NCBI GenBank assembly: GCA_029264635.1
Contig: JARIAA010000025.1
Coordinates: forward strand, 1 to 13,586
DNA length: 13,586 nucleotides
Reading direction: 5' to 3'
Origin: Psychrobacter sp.
GTDB lineage: Bacteria; Pseudomonadota; Gammaproteobacteria; Pseudomonadales; Moraxellaceae
In this document: piece after piece, positions 6,607-13,586 of the stretch
How the letters are laid out: each line of letters opens with the position of its first letter
Numbering within the stretch: position 1 is the stretch's first letter
Notes under the pieces: model-generated
The model's database searches: none
What the model was told of the DNA's origin: nothing
Seen by the model: only the letters and a program-made list of their open reading frames with translations
Program-made: the position numbers and the translations under genes

Positions 6607-8007
6607 ATGCCGACGACTACCCCACCAAAAGCTATGACACCTATCGACACACGCTATGCGCGTATTATTGCGATTGCCGTGCCCGTATTGCTGGCAAATC
6701 TAGCGATGCCGTTACAAAGCGTGATTGATACGGCCATCGTTGGCAATATGCATGAGGCGGCGAAGCTTGCTGGTATGGGACTTGCGATACAGCTATTATC
6801 GCTGTTACTTGTGAGCTTTAACTTTTTGCAATATGCATCTTCTGGTTTATCTGCACAGGCATTAGGGCAACTTGCTCATCATGATAGTGCTATAAATTCA
6901 TCACATAGCCTCTCGCCACTATTGTCTATTTTGCAGCGTGCGCTCTTATTGGCCATCATCATTGGTCTTGTGCTACTCTTAGCGAAGCCTTGGGTGATTG
7001 ATTTTGGCTTGCAAGCGTTGTCAGCCAATCCAAAGAGCGGCGCAGCAGCAAAGATGTATTTAGATGTGCGCTTTTGGGGCGTTATTGCCGAGCTGATGAA
7101 CTTTGCCTTTATTGGTTGGTTTGCAGGGCAAGGTAAAACTCGTTATATGCTCTATCAGCAAGGATTTATAGCCATCCTTAATATTATTTTGACGCTATTT
7201 TTCGTCTACGGTATGCAGTTAGGTATCGTTGGCGTCGCCTTAGGTACGACTATCGCATTTTGGTCAGGCATTGTGTTGGCATTATGGCTAAGTTGTAGGA
7301 GTTTACAATTATCTTGGACTGCTTTTTTTAATATTGATCCGCAGCACTTTACTAAAGATAAAATGCTTAGGCTATTTTCTTTAAATAAAGATATCTTTAT
7401 TCGTACGCTTATTCTTACCTTGAGCTTTGCGTGGATTACTCGCCTATCGGCTCAAAGCGGTGATTTGGTATTAGCAGCCAATGCCATTTTATTGCAAGTA
7501 TTAAGCATTTCAGCCTTTGCGCTGGATGGCGTAGCAGTATCCGCTGAGACTTTAAGTGGTCAAGCAGCAGGGCGACGCGATTGGTCGCGTTTTCGTATTA
7601 TTGTGAAGCGTACAGGCGTGGTCAGCTACGCTCTTGCCCTGCTATTAAGCGCGATTTGGTGGTTCGCAATGCCAACTTATTTGCAGCTGATGACGAATAT
7701 TGAATCAGTCTTTACCCTAACCAATGCTTATAAAGGTTATGCCATACTGCTACCACTCGTTGGGGTGGGCGCTTACTGGCTCGATGGTATATTTTTTGGC
7801 TTAACGGCGGGTCATGTAATCCGCAATGCCGCCCTAATATTAGCGGTTATCTTTTTTCCACTTAGCTGGCTACTTTATCAGCAATGGGACATGACCGGTA
7901 TTTGGCTCAGCGTTTGGTGCTTATTACTACTACGCATGCTTATTCTCAGTGGTTTTTTATATCAGGCACACAGAACGGGCAGCTATGAAAAACGATTGCC
8001 AGTTTGA
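6607..8007 (+). CDS. MATE family efflux transporter, DinF-like
   Basis: A 466-residue polytopic membrane protein with about 12 predicted helices, the expected size for MATE cation-coupled multidrug exporters. The N-terminus IAIAVPVLLANLAMPLQSVI followed by DTAIVGNM matches the family opening. The middle LNKDIFIRTLILTLSF and the segment AFALDGVAVSAETLSGQAAG closely resemble E. coli DinF from memory, so the DinF subgroup is favoured. The substrate is unknown; DinF relatives have been linked to oxidative-stress and drug tolerance. The ATG at 6607 has no convincing Shine-Dalgarno; the next in-frame ATG (6634) has none either and would remove only nine non-conserved residues. azlC follows after 76 bases on the same strand with no terminator between them, so co-transcription is possible. 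Confidence 0.93.
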   Translation: MPTTTPPKAMTPIDTRYARIIAIAVPVLLANLAMPLQSVIDTAIVGNMHEAAKLAGMGLAIQLLSLLLVSFNFLQYASSGLSAQALGQLAHHDSAINSSHSLSPLLSILQRALLLAIIIGLVLLLAKPWVIDFGLQALSANPKSGAAAKMYLDVRFWGVIAELMNFAFIGWFAGQGKTRYMLYQQGFIAILNIILTLFFVYGMQLGIVGVALGTTIAFWSGIVLALWLSCRSLQLSWTAFFNIDPQHFTKDKMLRLFSLNKDIFIRTLILTLSFAWITRLSAQSGDLVLAANAILLQVLSISAFALDGVAVSAETLSGQAAGRRDWSRFRIIVKRTGVVSYALALLLSAIWWFAMPTYLQLMTNIESVFTLTNAYKGYAILLPLVGVGAYWLDGIFFGLTAGHVIRNAALILAVIFFPLSWLLYQQWDMTGIWLSVWCLLLLRMLILSGFLYQAHRTGSYEKRLPV

Positions 8008-8083
8008 TAGAGCTTAATAATCATTATTTATATGAGTAGCAATCTTTAACGCATAGCAAAGTCAGACAACCTTAGGATATCTT

Positions 8084-8803
8084 GTGAACACTTACTCTGA
8101 GCAACAACGAGACTCTACCTATCAGTGGGCAGAGGGCTTTAAAAAAAGCATTCCTGTCGCCATGGGCTACCTACCTGCAGGTATTGCCTTTGGTGTTCTT
8201 GCACAGGTTGCAGGCGTGCCAGTATGGGCAACTATTATGCTCAGTATCGTACTGTATGCAGGGGCGGCACAATACGCTTGTCTACCGATGCTTAGCGCTG
8301 GTTTGCCAATTGGCAGTATGGCAACCAATATTGCCGCCATTAACCTGCGTCATGTGTTCTATGGGATGCCTCTACTGACATACTTTCCTGCAAATAAACT
8401 GGCTAAAACTTATTGCTTATTTGCGCTGACCGATGAGACATTTTCAGTGATGACCAGCTTGCCTCATGAGACGCGGCGCGCACTCATATTACCAATAAGC
8501 TTGTTCAACCAAAGCTGGTGGGTTCTGGCCTCTGCCATTGGGGTGATGATAGGCAGCGCTCTTAGCGATCTGGTGCCACACCTAGATTTTGCGCTGGTTT
8601 GTCTGTTTGCTATCCTAGCTTACGAGCAATTTCAAAGTATCAAACGTTACTTCCCCATTGGCATCGCTATTATCGCTTTAGTGATAGCCTCATTTTTTAC
8701 GAGGGATTGGTTGTTATTGGTAGCTATCACCATTTGCATGCTGATGATTTTAGCCCGTGGCTTTTGGATACAGCGCAAGGTGGGAGAAACCCATGAACCC
8801 TAG
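8084..8803 (+). CDS. azlC: Branched-chain amino-acid exporter large subunit AzlC
   Basis: A 239-residue inner-membrane protein of the AzlC/YgaZ family, which with AzlD/YgaH exports branched-chain amino acids (and methionine in E. coli) and gives azaleucine resistance in Bacillus. The N-terminal KSIPVAMGYLPAGIAFGVLA and the conserved YAGAAQYACLPMLSAG with INLRHVFYGMPLL are family hallmarks. Helices occur throughout (about residues 30-95, 140-165, 170-185 and 195-225). The start is GTG at 8084, supported by AGGA (8074-8077) six bases upstream; the true N-terminus MNTYSEQQRDSTYQWAEGF is hydrophilic as expected. The azlD start lies inside its last codons, an 11-base overlap that indicates translational coupling of the two subunits. 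Substrate preference cannot be read from sequence. Confidence 0.95.
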   Translation: MNTYSEQQRDSTYQWAEGFKKSIPVAMGYLPAGIAFGVLAQVAGVPVWATIMLSIVLYAGAAQYACLPMLSAGLPIGSMATNIAAINLRHVFYGMPLLTYFPANKLAKTYCLFALTDETFSVMTSLPHETRRALILPISLFNQSWWVLASAIGVMIGSALSDLVPHLDFALVCLFAILAYEQFQSIKRYFPIGIAIIALVIASFFTRDWLLLVAITICMLMILARGFWIQRKVGETHEP

Positions 8804-9152
8804 TTATCTCATTGCTGCGATATTTGCTATGGCAGGTGTGACCTTTATTACTCGCGCTATTCCAGCATTGATACCTAAAAAGCTGCTGGATACACCTTGG
8901 CTGCACCGATTAAATGAAAGCCTACCACTGTCCGTTATGATACTGCTGGTATTGACCAGCCTCTCCTACCAAGATTTGTCTGCCCGTACCAATTTAAGTA
9001 GCCCTGATCTACACCTACTATTGGCACAAATTGGGGCATTGATACTGGTATTAGTGATTTATCATATCAGTCGTCAGTTATTGATCAGTATGATTGTTGG
9101 CATTGTATCGATTAATGGACTACTTTGGTTATTACCTAGTTTGTTAGCTTAA
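8793..9152 (+). CDS. azlD: Branched-chain amino-acid exporter small subunit AzlD
   Basis: A 119-residue membrane protein of the AzlD/YgaH family, the small partner of AzlC. About four helices are visible: residues 4-22, 43-60, 71-91 and 95-116. The motif VTFITRAIPALI followed by LNESLPLSVMILLVL is typical of the family. The ATG at 8793 is chosen because GGGAGA (8782-8787) lies five bases before it; an upstream GTG at 8757 would add 12 residues with no family support. The gene overlaps the end of azlC by 11 bases in another frame. A bidirectional terminator follows 40 bases after the stop. Confidence 0.95.
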   Translation: MNPSYLIAAIFAMAGVTFITRAIPALIPKKLLDTPWLHRLNESLPLSVMILLVLTSLSYQDLSARTNLSSPDLHLLLAQIGALILVLVIYHISRQLLISMIVGIVSINGLLWLLPSLLA

Positions 9153-9188
9153 TATCTTTACGAATAGCCTTTTAGTCAATAACCCCAT

Positions 9189-9231
9189 AAAAAAGGCTGG
9201 ATTCTATTGAGAAGCCAGCCTTATTGTTTTT
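9189..9231. terminator. Bidirectional intrinsic terminator between azlD and purF
   Basis: AAGGCTGG (9193-9200) pairs with CCAGCCTT (9215-9222). After one A-G mismatch, TTCT (9202-9205) pairs with AGAA (9210-9213) around an ATTG loop. On the plus strand it is followed by TTATTGTTTTT; on the minus strand the stem is followed by a run of six T (complement of 9189-9194). It therefore serves both the azlCD transcript and the convergent purF transcript. Confidence 0.9.
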
Positions 9232-9259
9232 GACAACGACATTTTCAACTATTAATCGC

Positions 9260-10795
9260 CTAAAGCTCTTCTACGCCCATCATATCAACGGACGTATCGG
9301 CGACAATTTGTACGCCTTTTTTACCAATTTTTGCTGTTTCGCTACGCTGCTCTTGTAGATGCTCAAGATAAGCTTCATTAATTTGCCCAGTGATGTAACA
9401 GCCATTAAACACAGCACAATCAAAACCTTCCACACGGCTATGCTTAGTATCTTTTACGGCATCAATTAAATCATCTAAGTCTTGAAAAATCAGCCGATCT
9501 GCACCGATAATTTTGCGTACTTCTTCAACGCTATGACCTGAGGCGATAAGCTCGCTACGTACTGGCATATCAATACCATAGACGTTAGGATATTTGACAG
9601 GCGGCGCTGCACTGGCAAAAAAGACCTTTCTGGCTCCTGCATCACGTGCCATCTGGATAATTTCATGGCACGTCGTGCCGCGTACAATTGAGTCATCAAC
9701 CAATAAAACGTTTTTGTCTTTGAACTCTAATGGGACTGCGCTAAGTTTTTGGCGTACTGATTTCTTGCGTTGTTGTTGTCCTGGCATAATAAAGGTGCGA
9801 CCGATATAGCGGTTTTTCATAAATCCTTCACGGTATTTAATATTCATCTTCAGTGCCAGCTCCATCGCTGAGGTGCGCGATGTGTCAGGAATGGGAATGA
9901 CAACGTCAATATCATGATCCTCGCCCCACTCGTTGAGGATTTTTTGTCCCAATTTTTCACCCATACGTAGGCGTGATTTATAGACAGAGATGTTGTCCAT
10001 AATAGAATCTGGACGCGCAAAATAAACGTATTCAAAGATACAAGGCGTATACTCTTTTTGCTCAACACATTGATAAGTGTGCAGCTGATGCTTCAAATCA
10101 ATAAAGATCGCCTCACCAGGCTTAACATCACGAACAATAGTAAAACCACAACCCGTTAATGCCACTGATTCAGAGGCAACCATATATTCTGTGCCACCAT
10201 TAGCACCTAAGCGTTCACCAAAAATTAGCGGGCGAATACCATTGGGGTCACGAAAGGCTAAAAGACCATGCCCAGTAATCATAGCGACCACACCGTAAGC
10301 ACCTTCACAGCGAGCATAAACCGCTTTTACGGCTTCAAAAATATCATCAGGCGTTGGATGGGTTTTACCTAAATCTTGCATCTCATGTGCTAAAACGTTT
10401 AGTAACACCTCAGAGTCAGAATCGGTATTTAAGTGACGACGGTCATCTTGATAGAGCGCTTTAGCCAAACTTTCGGCGTTGGTCAAATTACCGTTATGCG
10501 CCAAAGTGATACCGTAAGGCGAGTTGACATAAAACGGCTGTGCCTCAGCGCTACTCGATGTACCCGCTGTTGGATAGCGTACATGCCCAATACCAAACTG
10601 TCCCACCAGTTTGACCATATGACGATTCATAAAGACATCGCGCACCATGCCATTTTCTTTACGTAAATATAAGCGTCCATCCTGCAAGGTCACAATACCT
10701 GCAGCGTCTTGACCGCGATGCTGCAACATAGTCAAAGCATCATAAAGAATTTGATTGACTGGCTCATGAGCTGCAACCCCAACGACTCCACACAT
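9260..10795 (-). CDS. purF: Amidophosphoribosyltransferase
   Basis: PurF catalyses the first committed step of purine synthesis in the cytoplasm: PRPP plus glutamine gives 5-phosphoribosylamine, glutamate and pyrophosphate. It has 511 residues, near the E. coli length (505). The N-terminal Ntn-hydrolase glutaminase domain starts MCGVVGV, where Cys2 becomes the catalytic N-terminal cysteine after Met removal. Arg73, AHNGNLTN (99-106) and TDSDSE (124-129) fit the glutamine site. The phosphoribosyltransferase domain spans about 250-470, with the PRPP loop VLLVDDSIVRGTT at 363-375 and IPIPDTSR at 300-307. No propeptide is present before Cys2, as in the E. coli type. The ATG at 10795 has AGGA (10803-10806 on the complement) seven bases upstream. 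It lies downstream of pyrD and cvpA, after an unusually long 411-base gap. Confidence 0.98.
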   Translation of the reverse strand: MCGVVGVAAHEPVNQILYDALTMLQHRGQDAAGIVTLQDGRLYLRKENGMVRDVFMNRHMVKLVGQFGIGHVRYPTAGTSSSAEAQPFYVNSPYGITLAHNGNLTNAESLAKALYQDDRRHLNTDSDSEVLLNVLAHEMQDLGKTHPTPDDIFEAVKAVYARCEGAYGVVAMITGHGLLAFRDPNGIRPLIFGERLGANGGTEYMVASESVALTGCGFTIVRDVKPGEAIFIDLKHQLHTYQCVEQKEYTPCIFEYVYFARPDSIMDNISVYKSRLRMGEKLGQKILNEWGEDHDIDVVIPIPDTSRTSAMELALKMNIKYREGFMKNRYIGRTFIMPGQQQRKKSVRQKLSAVPLEFKDKNVLLVDDSIVRGTTCHEIIQMARDAGARKVFFASAAPPVKYPNVYGIDMPVRSELIASGHSVEEVRKIIGADRLIFQDLDDLIDAVKDTKHSRVEGFDCAVFNGCYITGQINEAYLEHLQEQRSETAKIGKKGVQIVADTSVDMMGVEEL

Positions 10796-10859
10796 AAATA
10801 TATCCTATTTTGAACCACATATTAGTAATGCAATGACGGCAAACCTGGCGACAGTGCTT

Positions 10860-10877
10860 TTGTCAGGTAACTGACAA
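10860..10877. promoter_or_regulatory. Perfect 7-bp dyad in the purF leader
   Basis: TTGTCAG (10860-10866) and CTGACAA (10871-10877) flank GTAA, about 65 bases before the purF ATG. It could be an operator or leader hairpin. It does not resemble the E. coli PurR box, and no T-run follows on the minus strand. Confidence 0.35.
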
Positions 10878-11081
10878 CCTGATGATATTGTACTGATAGC
10901 TGTTGCGTTGACATCAGAGTCTTACTGACTCTAAAATCTTTTTGATAATAAAACGATGATAATGACAGTATATAAATAATAAAAGATGACGGGCACATTG
11001 CCAAGTTAGACGTTTATACCGTCCATTCAACGCTGCTAGGATAAATGTTACGAAGCTTATAGCCACAGCAAGCGATGAAAA

Positions 11082-11090
11082 TTTATACCA
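11082..11090 (-). promoter_or_regulatory. Candidate extended -10 promoter element for purF
   Basis: On the minus strand the sequence reads TGGTATAAA, a TGn extended -10 with a 5/6 box. No good -35 is seen at 16-18 bases. Transcription would start near 11075 and give a leader of about 280 bases. The perfect TATAAT at the complement of 11131-11136 is an alternative, also without a good -35. Confidence 0.3.
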
Positions 11091-11206
11091 GCTGCATGCT
11101 ATTTTGAATGTACATTTTTAGATAGAGCTGATTATATTTTGAATGCTAAATGATGCTTACTGATAATTTATCAAGGCTTTAACGATACAAAATAACATGT
11201 CCACTG

Positions 11207-11704
11207 TTAAGACTGGTTCATCTGCTCCCACGCACTACCAAGTACATCTGATGCTAGCGTCTTTGCCATCGGTGCATAAGGCAGTAATTCAGGCGCTAAG
11301 ACAGAGGTTTGCCACTGCGGTAGCTGCATCAGTAACGGCGCACTAACACTTAGTACCACCAAAACCACCAAGACGTTTTTAGCCGCGCCCAATACACCGC
11401 CTGCCATTTTGTCCACCACGCCCAAACGCAGTGTTTTAAGCACGCCTGAGAAGACAAACGCAACCAGATGCATGACCGCTAATATAACAATTACCACTAA
11501 TAAAAAAGCCATGGCCATTTGTAGAACAGGGTTTTGTACAAATCCCGATAGCTGCGGGGCAATCGGACCTGCCAGCCGTGTGGCAGCAATCAAAGCAATG
11601 AACCAACCTGCTAAGCCCACTGCTGTTTTAATCAGTCCTACTTGAAAGCCGCGCCATAAGCCGATAAGAACCACAACGGCAATCACGATGTCTAAACCAC
11701 TCAT
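11207..11704 (-). CDS. cvpA: CvpA family membrane protein
   Basis: A 165-residue inner-membrane protein of the CvpA family, originally linked to colicin V production in E. coli and encoded next to purF there too. Its molecular role is not settled; it has been tied to envelope and bile-salt tolerance in enterics. Four helices are visible: residues 4-20, 26-44, 61-86 and 103-127. The opening MSGLDIVIAVVVLIGLWRGF and the conserved GVVDKMAGGVLGAAKN (95-110) mark the family. The ATG at 11704 has AAGG (11713-11716 on the complement) eight bases upstream. It begins 34 bases after the pyrD stop on the same strand, so the two genes are very likely co-transcribed. Confidence 0.95.
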   Translation of the reverse strand: MSGLDIVIAVVVLIGLWRGFQVGLIKTAVGLAGWFIALIAATRLAGPIAPQLSGFVQNPVLQMAMAFLLVVIVILAVMHLVAFVFSGVLKTLRLGVVDKMAGGVLGAAKNVLVVLVVLSVSAPLLMQLPQWQTSVLAPELLPYAPMAKTLASDVLGSAWEQMNQS

Positions 11705-11738
11705 ATTTACCGCCTTACTATCTTATTGACTTCTTAAA

Positions 11739-12782
11739 CTACTCTGCCCAATTCTCTTCGGCATCATAATAGCCACCAATCGCTTGGATACAAGACTGCA
11801 CTAATCCTGGGCCGCGATAGATAAGACCTGTATAAAGTTGTATCAAATCTGCACCCGCTTTGATTTTTCTGACCGCTTTTTCGCCACTATCGATACCACC
11901 CACGCCTATAATAGCCACTTTATCATCCAGCTGATCGGAGAACTGTTGCAAAATTTGCGTGCTAATATGACTAACGGGACGCCCAGATAAACCGCCTGCT
12001 TGATCGCCATCAATCAAATCTTCAACGCCTACTCGGCTCAAAGTGGTATTAGTCGCAATCAACCCATCGATCTCAAAATCCAATAACTGCTTCGAGATAT
12101 AATCGACTTGTAATGGCTCTAAGTCAGGGGCAACTTTCAATACGAGTGGGACATAAAAGCCATAATCTGTTGCCAATTGGCTATGGCGATTTTTAATCAC
12201 GTCTAACAGCTGGGTTAGTGCCTCACCGCTTTGTAAGTCACGTAGATTCTTCGTATTGGGCGATGAGATATTAATCGTAATATAAGAAGCATGCGGATAG
12301 ACCCGCTCCAAACAATAGACATAATCATCAGATGCTTGTTCGACAGGCGTACTAGCATTTTTACCAATATTAATACCAATATTACCTTTATACTTACAGC
12401 GTTTGACGTTTTCAATCAAATAATCGACGCCTTCATTATTAAAACCCATACGGTTAATAATCGCATCGGCTTGTTTGAGTCTAAACAGCCGCGGTTTATC
12501 ATTGCCCATTTGCGGTTTTGGCGTGACCGTACCCACTTCAATAAAGCCAAAACCCAATTCGGCAAGCGCGTCAATATAATCGCCATTTTTGTCCAGTCCT
12601 GCTGCCAAGCCAACAGGGTTTGAAAACTGTAGACCCATACAATCTGTCGGCTGCATTAATTGACCATATACCAAACCTAACGTGCGTGCTTTATGCGCTT
12701 TAGCCAATAAAGACAAAGTCATGTCATGGGCGTGCTCAGGGTCCATCTTAAACAGAAATGGGCGAAGTAAGGCATAGGACAT
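11739..12782 (-). CDS. pyrD: Dihydroorotate dehydrogenase (quinone), class 2
   Basis: PyrD oxidises dihydroorotate to orotate in pyrimidine synthesis, passing electrons through FMN to the membrane quinone pool. Its 347 residues fit class 2 enzymes (E. coli 336). The N-terminal amphipathic segment MSYALLRPFLFKMDPEHAHD is the membrane/quinone-binding part. The barrel carries GLAAGLDKNGDYIDALAELG (58-77), NRMGFNNEG (110-118), INISSPNT (170-177, catalytic Ser174), KVAPD (216-220), ATNTTLSR (243-250), GGLSGRPV (263-270) and IIGVGGI (291-297) for FMN and substrate binding. The ATG at 12782 is a standard start for the class; an AAGG lies rather far upstream (about 13 bases), so the ribosome binding site is weak. 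It is the first gene of the pyrD-cvpA unit and has an extended -10 promoter upstream. Confidence 0.97.
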   Translation of the reverse strand: MSYALLRPFLFKMDPEHAHDMTLSLLAKAHKARTLGLVYGQLMQPTDCMGLQFSNPVGLAAGLDKNGDYIDALAELGFGFIEVGTVTPKPQMGNDKPRLFRLKQADAIINRMGFNNEGVDYLIENVKRCKYKGNIGINIGKNASTPVEQASDDYVYCLERVYPHASYITINISSPNTKNLRDLQSGEALTQLLDVIKNRHSQLATDYGFYVPLVLKVAPDLEPLQVDYISKQLLDFEIDGLIATNTTLSRVGVEDLIDGDQAGGLSGRPVSHISTQILQQFSDQLDDKVAIIGVGGIDSGEKAVRKIKAGADLIQLYTGLIYRGPGLVQSCIQAIGGYYDAEENWAE

Positions 12783-12855
12783 AGTGACAATAAACCTTGC
12801 TTGATGAAAAGGGTGAATAAGATAAGTAATATATCGATGATTATAAAGCGCTGCG

Positions 12856-12864
12856 ATTATATCA
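12856..12864 (-). promoter_or_regulatory. Extended -10 promoter of pyrD
   Basis: On the minus strand the sequence reads TGATATAAT: a perfect TATAAT box with the TGn extension. The -35 position (around 12879-12884) is poor, which is common for extended -10 promoters. Transcription would begin near 12849, giving a leader of about 67 bases before the pyrD ATG. It lies between the stop of the upstream small membrane protein gene and pyrD. Confidence 0.6.
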
Positions 12865-12921
12865 GCTTCACCAGCATAAAACTAAAGTTTCATGGAGGAT
12901 AGCATCTTCATGACATCATGA

Positions 12922-13443
12922 TTATAGTACCGCTCGATTATCAGTCAGCGCAATCCAACCTCTGATGATACGGTATAAGTGCCAAACAAAGGTAAAAAAC
13001 ATCATAAACAGACCAAATCCTGCTAATAATACTGAGCCAATGGCAATGTTACTACTATCAGCTAGCATACTAATGCCAAAACCACCTAAAGCGAAAGTAA
13101 CAATAACGGCGCCCATAAGAAAAAACACAATACTGTACCAAAAGGTCTTAATCTGCCAATCAAAATGTGTTGCAAGCCATGTGCCATCAGCGTCATGACG
13201 CTTAGCATAATTCATGACAATGGGGACAATCCAAAGCAAACCGGCCGTAAAATAACTCACCACATATAGCAGATAGGTGATGTGATTATAAGTGATAAGT
13301 GAGCGCTGCTTTTCTATAGTCAGTGCACTTTGCCCTCGTTGAATAAGGTGATGCATCGACTGTGCTTCGATATTAGATTCGTGAGTGTGCGTTTGCGTCC
13401 GTAACTGTTCATTGGAACGAGAGTCAGGAGTCTGATTCATCAT
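12922..13443 (-). CDS. Small membrane protein, DUF4870-like
   Basis: A 173-residue protein of unknown function. Residues 1-50 are hydrophilic, Gln/Ser/His-rich and probably cytoplasmic. Three hydrophobic segments follow: about 54-78, 101-126 and 134-158. The pattern ITYLLYVVSYFTAGLLWIV, then NYAKRHDADGTWLATHFDWQ before IKTFW, and finally WHLYRIIRGWIALTDN matches the DUF4870/Tic20-like group of small proteobacterial membrane proteins as I remember them. The start ATG at 13443 is followed immediately by a second ATG (13440); a GGAT just upstream favours either equally. The stop lies 139 bases before the pyrD start, with the pyrD promoter in between, so it is probably a separate unit. Confidence 0.8.
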   Translation of the reverse strand: MMNQTPDSRSNEQLRTQTHTHESNIEAQSMHHLIQRGQSALTIEKQRSLITYNHITYLLYVVSYFTAGLLWIVPIVMNYAKRHDADGTWLATHFDWQIKTFWYSIVFFLMGAVIVTFALGGFGISMLADSSNIAIGSVLLAGFGLFMMFFTFVWHLYRIIRGWIALTDNRAVL

Positions 13444-13586
13444 ATATATCCATAACCGACAATAGTCATTAAATATTAAATTGTGGCAAACGATGCTATT
13501 TTCAAGAGGCTATTTTTGGAAACTGATCTTAAGAGTCTGGTTTTAAAAGGTGAAGCACTATTGCGATAGGGTTTCTTCTATCACAT

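Larger units (their letters stand above)
10796..11206. other. Non-coding region between cvpA and purF with dyads and -10-like boxes
   Basis: A gap of 411 bases with no gene I can support. On the minus strand it holds a perfect TATAAT (complement of 11131-11136), an extended -10 TGGTATAAA (complement of 11082-11090), the dyad TGATAATTTATCA at 11161-11173, a repeated 11-mer TATTTTGAATG at 11100-11110 and 11135-11145, AGAGTC/GACTCT arms at 10916-10921 and 10927-10932, and TTGTCAG/CTGACAA arms at 10860-10877. No terminator with a T-run follows cvpA, so read-through into purF remains possible in addition to an independent purF promoter. Confidence 0.6.

Noticed and set aside
10822..11004. A 60-codon minus-strand open frame in the cvpA-purF gap
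   Set aside because: It starts at TTG (or an inner ATG at 10998) with no Shine-Dalgarno, its composition looks like translated AT-rich leader DNA, and it resembles no family.
13444..13586. A gene or leader at the right edge
   Set aside because: Both strands are broken by stops within short distances. Only a weak GATAG/CTATC hairpin (13565-13582) is seen, so no feature is called.

Overview
This window looks like core chromosome of a gammaproteobacterium of the family Moraxellaceae, most likely Psychrobacter. The base composition is moderately AT-rich, the intergenic DNA is AT-rich, and the encoded SecD/SecF/YajC, PurF, CvpA and class 2 PyrD proteins are typical gammaproteobacterial forms. The genus is an inference from overall impression and gene neighbourhood; no database search was possible. 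There are no insertion sequences, phage genes, CRISPR arrays, tRNAs or rRNAs that I can see.

Left part (1-2600): a truncated minus-strand gene for a small exported protein of NTF2/SnoaL-like appearance runs off the left edge. It is followed by a minus-strand gene for a CNNM (DUF21) plus CBS-pair membrane protein of the CorC/HlyC-associated ion-transport group. A 607-base non-coding region with several short dyads separates this gene from the divergent sec operon.

Centre-left (2601-6396): yajC-secD-secF on the plus strand encode the accessory SecDF-YajC complex of the Sec translocon. The operon ends in a perfect 12-bp-stem intrinsic terminator. Two perfect hairpins lie between yajC and secD. 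SecF carries an unusual hydrophilic, basic N-terminal extension of roughly 100 residues, which is the most distinctive coding feature here.

Centre (6607-9152): a DinF-type MATE efflux transporter is followed by azlC and azlD, whose reading frames overlap by 11 bases and which encode a two-component branched-chain amino-acid exporter. A bidirectional terminator separates them from the convergent genes to the right.

Right part (9260-13443): on the minus strand, reading right to left, come a small membrane protein of the DUF4870-like type, pyrD, cvpA and purF. pyrD (pyrimidine synthesis) and purF (first committed step of purine synthesis) flank cvpA. pyrD has a clear extended -10 promoter. purF is preceded by a 411-base non-coding leader with dyads and alternative -10 elements, so it may have its own control. 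The last 143 bases hold no gene that I can support.

Overall this is ordinary housekeeping and accessory transport sequence. I do not see a convincing undescribed multi-gene system. The points most worth checking are the SecF extension, the yajC-secD hairpins, the purF leader, and the dyads in front of the MATE gene.
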